Part shown: one piece after another, positions 58,965-64,000 of the stretch
Layout of the letters: every line of letters begins with the position of its first letter
Numbering within the stretch: the first letter of the stretch is position 1
Assembly: GCF_003711805.1 (NCBI RefSeq)
Contig: NZ_QXCP01000005.1
Span: 1-64,000 of the forward strand
DNA length: 64,000 bases
From: Brachybacterium sp. EE-P12
GTDB taxonomy: Bacteria; Actinomycetota; Actinomycetes; Actinomycetales; Dermabacteraceae
Reading direction: 5' to 3'
Program-made: the position numbers and the translations under genes
The notes under the pieces: model-generated
Told to the model about the DNA's origin: nothing
Database searches by the model: none
Seen by the model: the letters and a program-made list of their open reading frames with translations, nothing else

Positions 58965-60673
58965 GCACCGACGTCACCGCCACGCCGAGCACCGCGGCGC
59001 CGGAGCGGTTCCAGGAGGAGCGCCCCACCGGTCTCGGGCGCCAGTTCTTCCAGCTCCTGACCACCACCGATCACAAGCTGATCGGCAAGATGTACATGGG
59101 CATGGCCTTCGCGTTCTTCGCGTTCGGGGGTCTGCTCGCGCTGGGCATCCGGTCCGAGCTGTGGGAGCCCGGGCTGCAGGTCGTGGTCTCCAAGGACCAG
59201 TACAACCAGCTGTTCACCATGCACGGCACGATCATGCTGCTGATGTTCGGCACCCCGCTGTTCAACGGCTTCGCGAACTACCTCGTGCCGCTGCAGATCG
59301 GCGCCGTGGACATGGCGTTCCCGCGCCTGAACATGTTCGCCTTCTGGATCACGCTGTTCGGCTCGCTGATCGTGGTGGCCGGCTTCCTCACCCCGCAGGG
59401 CGCCGCGTCCTTCGGCTGGTTCGCCTATGCGCCGCTGTCGGACACCACGTTCTCGCCCGGCCTGGGCGGTGATCTGTGGGTCTTCGGATTGGCGTTGCAG
59501 GGCTTCGGCACGATCCTGGGCTCGGTCAACTTCATCACCACGATCCTGTGCCTGCGCATGCCCGGCATGACTATGTTCCGGATGCCGATCTTCACCTGGA
59601 ACGCGCTGATCACCGCCGTGCTGGTGCTGATGGCCTTCCCGCCGCTCGCCTCCGCGCTGCTGGCCCTGGGCGCCGACCGCCGCTTCGACGCGAACATCTT
59701 CGACCCCGCCAACGGCGGACCGGTCCTGTGGCAGCACCTGTTCTGGTTCTTCGGCCACCCCGAGGTGTACGTCCTCGCGCTGCCGTTCTTCGGCATCGCC
59801 ACGGAGATCATCCCGACGTTCTCCCGCAAGCCGGTCTTCGGCTACAAGACCCTCGTCGGCGCGACGATCTCGATCGCGGCCCTGTCGGTGACCGTGTGGG
59901 CGCACCACATGTACACCACCGGCGCCGTGATGCTGGACTTCTTCGCCTTCATGACGATGCTGATCGCCGTCCCGACGGGCGTGAAGTTCTTCAACTGGAT
60001 CGGCACGATGTGGCGGGGCTCGGTGACCTTCGAGACGCCGATGCTGTTCACGCTCGGCTTCCTCACCACCTTCATCTTCGGCGGTCTGACCGGTGTCATC
60101 CTGTCGTCGCCGGTGCTGGACTTCCACATCTCCGACACCTACTTCGTCGTCGCGCACTTCCACTACGTGATGGCCGGGACCGTGGTCTTCGAGATGTTCG
60201 CCGGGTTCTACTTCTGGTGGCCGAAGATGTTCGGCTACAAGCTCAGCGAGAGGATCGGCAAGATCCACTTCTGGCTGTTGGCCATCGGCTTCCACATGAC
60301 CTTCCTCATCCAGCACTGGCTGGGTGTCGCCGGTGCGCCGCGCCGCTACGTGAACTACCTCGCGGAGGACGGGTTCGACTGGATGAACCAGATCTCCACC
60401 GTCGGCTCGTTCATCATGGGCGTCTCGACGCTGCCGTTCCTGCTGAACGTGGTCCTCACCCACATGAAGGGGAAGAAGGTCGAGGTCGACGATCCGTGGG
60501 GCTACGGCTCGTCCCTCGAGTGGGCGACGTCCTGCCCGCCCCCGCGACACAACTTCCACTCGCTTCCCCGCGTGCGCTCCGAGCGTCCGGCCTTCGATCT
60601 CCACCACCCGGAGGTCGCGCTGCAGGACCACATGCTCGCCGAGGAGCCCGCCGCGAACCCGAGGAGCAACTGA
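58961..60673 (+). CDS. ctaD: cytochrome c oxidase subunit I
   Basis: 570 residues from GTG 58961; the frame upstream belongs to ctaC. About 12 membrane helices. Haem/copper ligands: [16 protein letters not shown] (His and the cross-linked Tyr), [13 protein letters not shown] (two His), and [13 protein letters not shown] (two His). Family: aa3-type oxidase, the terminal enzyme of the bcc-aa3 supercomplex. Overlaps ctaC; ctaF follows 2 bases later. Confidence 0.97.
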   Translation: MSTDVTATPSTAAPERFQEERPTGLGRQFFQLLTTTDHKLIGKMYMGMAFAFFAFGGLLALGIRSELWEPGLQVVVSKDQYNQLFTMHGTIMLLMFGTPLFNGFANYLVPLQIGAVDMAFPRLNMFAFWITLFGSLIVVAGFLTPQGAASFGWFAYAPLSDTTFSPGLGGDLWVFGLALQGFGTILGSVNFITTILCLRMPGMTMFRMPIFTWNALITAVLVLMAFPPLASALLALGADRRFDANIFDPANGGPVLWQHLFWFFGHPEVYVLALPFFGIATEIIPTFSRKPVFGYKTLVGATISIAALSVTVWAHHMYTTGAVMLDFFAFMTMLIAVPTGVKFFNWIGTMWRGSVTFETPMLFTLGFLTTFIFGGLTGVILSSPVLDFHISDTYFVVAHFHYVMAGTVVFEMFAGFYFWWPKMFGYKLSERIGKIHFWLLAIGFHMTFLIQHWLGVAGAPRRYVNYLAEDGFDWMNQISTVGSFIMGVSTLPFLLNVVLTHMKGKKVEVDDPWGYGSSLEWATSCPPPRHNFHSLPRVRSERPAFDLHHPEVALQDHMLAEEPAANPRSN

Positions 60674-60674
60674 C

Positions 60675-61091
60675 ATGAGAGCCACTGCCAAGATCTTCTG
60701 GATCCTGGGCGCCTTCTTCGCGATCGTCACCATCGCGTACGGACTGCTCACGGGATACTTCGAGCCGCACGGCGTCGAGCCCGTCGGCTTCCCGGCGATG
60801 ATCGCCCTGACCGGTCTCGCCGTCATGATCGCGATGGCGACCAACCTCGCGGTGCGGAAGAACGATCTCGGGTCCTCCGACGAGGAGGACGGCGAGGTCG
60901 AGCACTCCGCCGGTGTGCAGGGCAGCTTCAGCCCCTACAGCTGGGCTCCGCTGTGGGCCTCCATCGGTGCGGCGCTCTGCTTCCTCGGGGTGGCCGCCGG
61001 CTGGTGGATCTTCGCCTTCGGCATCCTCGCCGCGATCTACGGCGTCCTGCTGTGGGTGCTGGAGTTCTCCCAGGGCCAGCACGCCCACTGA
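60675..61091 (+). CDS. ctaF: cytochrome c oxidase subunit IV (actinobacterial type)
   Basis: 138 residues, four membrane helices (for example IFWILGAFFAIVTIAYGLLTGYF and LWASIGAALCFLGVAAGWWI). It begins MRATAKIFWILGAFF, typical of CtaF. A subunit of the actinobacterial aa3 oxidase. A hairpin terminator follows 40 bases later, which closes ctaC-D-F. ctaE and qcrC are not on this window. Confidence 0.94.
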   Translation: MRATAKIFWILGAFFAIVTIAYGLLTGYFEPHGVEPVGFPAMIALTGLAVMIAMATNLAVRKNDLGSSDEEDGEVEHSAGVQGSFSPYSWAPLWASIGAALCFLGVAAGWWIFAFGILAAIYGVLLWVLEFSQGQHAH

Positions 61092-61128
61092 GCACGCTCC
61101 GGCCTCGTCCCCGAGGCCGTACCCGGAC

Positions 61129-61157
61129 AAGGCCCCGCATCGTCGATGCGGGGCCTT
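61129..61157 (+). terminator. terminator of ctaC-ctaD-ctaF
   Basis: A 12-bp stem (aaggccccgcat / atgcggggcctt) with a 5-base loop, then ctt. Confidence 0.7.
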
Positions 61158-62000
61158 CTTCATGCTCGAGGCACGCTCGGCGCCTGCTTCCCGGTCAGAA
61201 CGCATGCACGGCCTCCGGGTTCGCAGGGCCTGACGGCGGTGCGGCCCGGGGGAGTCGTCCCATCGGGACGCGGGGCGTGATCGCCATCGTGACAGCCAGC
61301 TGCCGTCGAACGCCACATGGGTGCACGGCGACGGGTCTTCGCGGTGCGACACCGCTCCAGACGTCGCGGGGATCGCCGCCACGGATCAGCGCGCAGGGAT
61401 CGAGGGCACCGCGCGGGTGGTCACTCGTGCCGGGGGTCACCCGATACACGCTGTATGGGGCAACACGGCGGAAATATGCTGTAGCGTGCTCTCGTCTACG
61501 CCGTGCCGCCGTGCCGCCGTCCTGCGGTGCTCGCGCCGTTGCGTGCGTGCTCGCCCATCGCGGCGGACATCGCGCCCCATAGGAGCGGCACAGCGAGGGA
61601 GTGCGCAGGCTGGCGAGTGCTACGTTGTGCTCGACATGCACCGCGAGCGCGCGCTGTGCTCGACGGGGCCGGTCTGGACGCCTCCGGGGCGCCCCTGCGT
61701 GCGCTGCGCGCCCTCCGGCGCGGCGCGGACCGCCGTCTCAGCCCGATCGCGGCGCGGTATCTCGTCGACGCGGTCACCGGACGCAGCGACCGGGGAACCG
61801 CACGGCCGGCCTGGAACCCGCTCCTGCACTGAGCCCGCCGGGGCCGCGACGGACTCGCGGCTGCCGCCGCGCATCCCGCAGTCGCCCCGTCGGCGTGCGA
61901 CAGGTGCGGGCCTCGACCGCTCAGGCATCCGTCCGCCCTCGATGCGGCAGCGGCCCCGGGAGCGCTGACGGGAGGGAAGGACGCCCAGCACCCCGCGAAA
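61158..62000. other. 840-base region between two terminators, mostly without recognisable genes
   Basis: Open frames on both strands here are short or have poor codon structure. Visible elements: an inverted repeat ATACA-cgc-TGTAT (61444-61456) beside a relatively AT-rich patch (about 61440-61490) that could hold a promoter, a tandem gccgtgcc repeat near 61500-61520, and a 58-codon frame with strong third-position GC (listed separately). No tRNA or known RNA is recognised. Confidence 0.6.
61656..61832 (+). CDS. possible small protein or gene remnant
   Basis: 58 residues from GTG 61656: VLDGAGLDASGAPLRALRAL, then RRGADRRLSPIAARYLVDAV and a C-terminal NPLLH. Third codon positions are nearly all G or C from here to the stop, but not upstream in the same frame, which suggests true coding or a decayed gene fragment. 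No ribosome site; TACGTT at 61621-61626 might be a -10. No family recognised. Confidence 0.3.
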   Translation: MLDGAGLDASGAPLRALRALRRGADRRLSPIAARYLVDAVTGRSDRGTARPAWNPLLH

Positions 62001-62042
62001 GCCGGAAGGGCCCCGAGGATCACTCCTCGGGGCCCTTCCGGC
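62001..62042 (-). terminator. terminator of the qcr operon
   Basis: A 19-bp perfect stem (gccggaaggg... / ...cccttccggc) with loop tcac, 33 bases after the qcrB stop. Confidence 0.75.
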
Positions 62043-62075
62043 GTCGGTCGCCGATGCCTCGGCGTCCGGTACGGC

Positions 62076-63749
62076 TCAGTGCACGACCTTCTCGGCCGGA
62101 GTGCGGTAGTCGCCGCCGGTGGCCTCGTCGATGACGTGCTTCTCGTGTCCCGCGTGCTCGAGCGCCGCACGCAGCTCAGCCGGGGTGACCGGTTCGATGC
62201 GGTCCTTGAAGAAGAAGCTCGTCGCCTTCGCCCGGAGGGAGGAGACACCCTTGCCGGCCTTGAGCGGACGGTAGTCGTCGTGTGCGATGAGCTCCCAGCG
62301 GTCGTACTCGTTGAGCGGCTCGTGGATCTCGATCATGTCGCCGGAGCCCGTGCGCACGATGCGCGAGGTCTCCTGGCCGTGCAGCGCCAGATCGCGCTTG
62401 TGCCGCTGGATCGACAGGCACAGCCGCTTGGTGATGTAGAAGGCGAGCACCGGCCCCACGAAGAACGAGATGCGGAACAGCCAGGTCAGGTCGTTGATCG
62501 ACAGCTGCAGGGCGATCGCGATGAGGTCGTTGGACGCCGCCAGGACCAGGATGAGGTACATGACGATCCATGCGACCCCGAGTCCGGTGCGCACGGGAGC
62601 GTTGTAGGGCTTGTCCGCGAGGTGGTGCTCGCGGTCGTCCCCGGTGACCCAGGCCTCGATGAACGGGAAGAGGGCGAGGAACGCGAGCATCGCGCCGTAG
62701 ATCGCCATCGGGATCAGCATGTTCAGCGAGACCACGTAGCCGAAGATCGTGAACTCCCAGCCCGGGATGAGGCGCAGGCCGCCGTCGGTCCAGAGCATGT
62801 ACCAGTCCGGCTGCGAGCCGGCGGAGACGGGGGAGGGATCGTAGGGGCCGTAGACCCACATCGCGTTGATCGACGTGGTCGCCGAGATCAGCGTGATGAT
62901 GCCGAACACCAGGAAGAAGAAGCCTCCCGCCTTCGCGCCGAACACCGGCAGGACCGGATGGCCCACGACGTTGCGGTTGGTGCGTCCCGGACCCGCGTAC
63001 TGGGTGTGCTTGTGGACGACCACGAGCACGAGGTGGATCACGATGAGCCCGAGGATCGCAGCGGGCACCAGGAGGATGTGGATCGTGAAGAGCCTCGGGA
63101 TGATGTCCGTGCCCGGGAACTCGCCGCCGAAGAGCAGCATCGACAGGTACGTGCCGACGATCGGGATCGCCTTCATCAGGCCATCGGCGATGCGCAGGCC
63201 GTTGCCGGAGAGCACGTCGTCGGGGAGGGAGTAGCCGGAGAAGCCGGCCGCCATGCCGAGGATCATCAGGGTGAAGCCGATGAGCCAGTTCAGCTCGCGC
63301 GGCTTGCGGAAGGCACCGGTGAAGAACACGCGGAACATGTGCACGAAGATCGCGACCATGAACACGAGCGCGGCCCAGTGGTGCATCTGGCGGAACAGCA
63401 GACCGCCCTTGACCTCGAAGGCGATCTCCATCGTCGACTCGAAGGCGCGAGAGACCGTCTCGCCCTGGAGCGCGGTGTAGGGGCCGGTGTAGACGACCTC
63501 CTCCATCGAGGGGTCGAAGAACATCGTGAGGAAGGTGCCCGAGATCAGCAGGATGACGAAGCTGTACAGCGCCATCTCGCCGAACATGAAGGACCAGTGG
63601 TCCGGGAAGACCTTGCGGGCGAAGAACTTCACGAAGCCCGCGCCGGAGAGGCGCTGGTCGAGGAAGTCGCCGCCGACCGCGCCGAGGCGGAGCAGGCGGG
63701 TGTCGCCGTCGGAAGACTGCTTCCGGGAGCTGGGAGTCGTGGTCGTCAT
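62076..63749 (-). CDS. qcrB: cytochrome bcc complex, cytochrome b subunit
   Basis: 557 residues with about 9 membrane helices. Haem ligands: RQMHHWAALVFMVAIFVHMF and IHILLVPAAILGLIVIHLVLVVVHKH pairs. The actinobacterial quinol-site motif PDWY (in place of PEWY) is in SQPDWYMLWTDG. C-terminal 130 residues are a cytoplasmic tail, typical of actinobacteria. It oxidises menaquinol and passes electrons to QcrC and then to the oxidase. ATG 63749 lies 4 bases after the qcrA stop. Confidence 0.97.
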   Translation of the reverse strand: MTTTTPSSRKQSSDGDTRLLRLGAVGGDFLDQRLSGAGFVKFFARKVFPDHWSFMFGEMALYSFVILLISGTFLTMFFDPSMEEVVYTGPYTALQGETVSRAFESTMEIAFEVKGGLLFRQMHHWAALVFMVAIFVHMFRVFFTGAFRKPRELNWLIGFTLMILGMAAGFSGYSLPDDVLSGNGLRIADGLMKAIPIVGTYLSMLLFGGEFPGTDIIPRLFTIHILLVPAAILGLIVIHLVLVVVHKHTQYAGPGRTNRNVVGHPVLPVFGAKAGGFFFLVFGIITLISATTSINAMWVYGPYDPSPVSAGSQPDWYMLWTDGGLRLIPGWEFTIFGYVVSLNMLIPMAIYGAMLAFLALFPFIEAWVTGDDREHHLADKPYNAPVRTGLGVAWIVMYLILVLAASNDLIAIALQLSINDLTWLFRISFFVGPVLAFYITKRLCLSIQRHKRDLALHGQETSRIVRTGSGDMIEIHEPLNEYDRWELIAHDDYRPLKAGKGVSSLRAKATSFFFKDRIEPVTPAELRAALEHAGHEKHVIDEATGGDYRTPAEKVVH

Positions 63750-63753
63750 GAGA

Positions 63754-64000
63754 TCACTTGTCCTTGTGGATGTTCCAGAAGCTGGGACCGATCGGCTCGG
63801 TGAAGTCGCCGGGGGCCACGAGATAGCCCTCGGCGTCGACCTCGATCGGGAGCTGCGGCAGCGGGCGGTGGGCCGGGCCGAAGATCACCTTCGCACCGTC
63901 GGTGACGTCGAAGGTGGACTGGTGGCAGGGGCACAGCATGTGGTGGGTCTGCTGCTCGAACAGCGCGACCGGGCAGCCCACGTGCGTGCAGATCTTCGAG
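63754..64000 (-). CDS. qcrA: Rieske iron-sulfur subunit of the bcc complex, C-terminal part
   Basis: The last 82 codons; the rest is outside the window. It holds the cluster-binding boxes [14 protein letters not shown] (CTHxGC) and [11 protein letters not shown] (CPCHxS), then the usual [13 protein letters not shown] end. The Rieske centre takes an electron from menaquinol. In actinobacteria QcrA has three N-terminal helices, not visible here. Confidence 0.96.
   Translation of the reverse strand, partial: SKICTHVGCPVALFEQQTHHMLCPCHQSTFDVTDGAKVIFGPAHRPLPQLPIEVDAEGYLVAPGDFTEPIGPSFWNIHKDK

Noticed and set aside
61195-61641. Frame of 148 codons on the minus strand in the gap
   Set aside because: Poor codon third-position bias, no ribosome site and no family; likely chance.
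61321-61968. Frame of 215 codons on the plus strand in the gap
   Set aside because: Low-complexity Arg/Ser/Pro sequence with poor third-position GC; the 58-codon frame in another phase looks more like coding sequence.

Overview
The window is about 72 % G+C, densely packed and rich in GTG starts and 4-base ATGA/GTGA gene overlaps. Its gene orders (recN-steA-steB...pyrG, thrS-HIT, yebC-ruvCAB-yajC-secDF-apt-rel, DUF3043/M20/erpA/ctaCDF, actinobacterial qcrAB) mark it as a chromosomal segment of an actinomycete. I infer the Micrococcales, plausibly Brachybacterium or a close relative. Species cannot be fixed from this sequence alone. No prophage, insertion sequence or CRISPR array is visible.

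Layout. 1-126: end of an rRNA operon (5S 3' half, terminator). 230-661: remains of an MBL/rhodanese gene. 0.77-12.6 kb: one long plus-strand run of overlapping genes: disordered/TPR protein, HAD phosphatase, tlyA, nadK, recN, then an envelope/cytokinesis group (SteA, SteB, a MraY-like phosphosugar transferase, a MurJ-like flippase, a glycosyltransferase). 12.6-15.1 kb: pyrG and an ADP-ribose pyrophosphatase. 15.2-21.9 kb: a TetR/GNAT divergent pair, RNase D-DUF3000, msrB, an alpha/beta hydrolase and zapE. 21.9-28.6 kb: minus-strand glgX-treY-treZ, which converts glycogen to trehalose. 28.7-29.6 kb: six tRNA genes on two divergent units, followed by a minus-strand BCCT osmolyte transporter.

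31.9-46.0 kb: housekeeping on the plus strand: thrS-HIT, a PrsW-type protease, yebC-ruvC-ruvA-ruvB, yajC-secD-secF, apt and rel. 46-52.6 kb: an orphan AbiEi-like protein and a DUF349 protein (minus), hisS and thioredoxin (plus), and a DEAD-box helicase (minus) whose last third is out of frame. 52.9-64 kb: aspS, DUF3043, an M20 peptidase, a small membrane protein, erpA, the oxidase genes ctaC-ctaD-ctaF, an 840-base sparse gap, and the convergent qcrA-qcrB genes running off the right edge.

Functional threads: recombination and repair (recN, ruvABC), protein export (yajC, secDF), stringent response and purine salvage (apt, rel), aminoacyl-tRNA supply (thrS, hisS, aspS and tRNAs), osmotic protection (treYZ, glgX, BCCT) and aerobic respiration (cytochrome bcc and aa3 oxidase). 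About ten genes have a TANNNT -10 box only 6-8 bases before the start codon, so they are probably leaderless. Several gene ends carry long GC hairpins with a shared GGGCCCC core and no U-tract.
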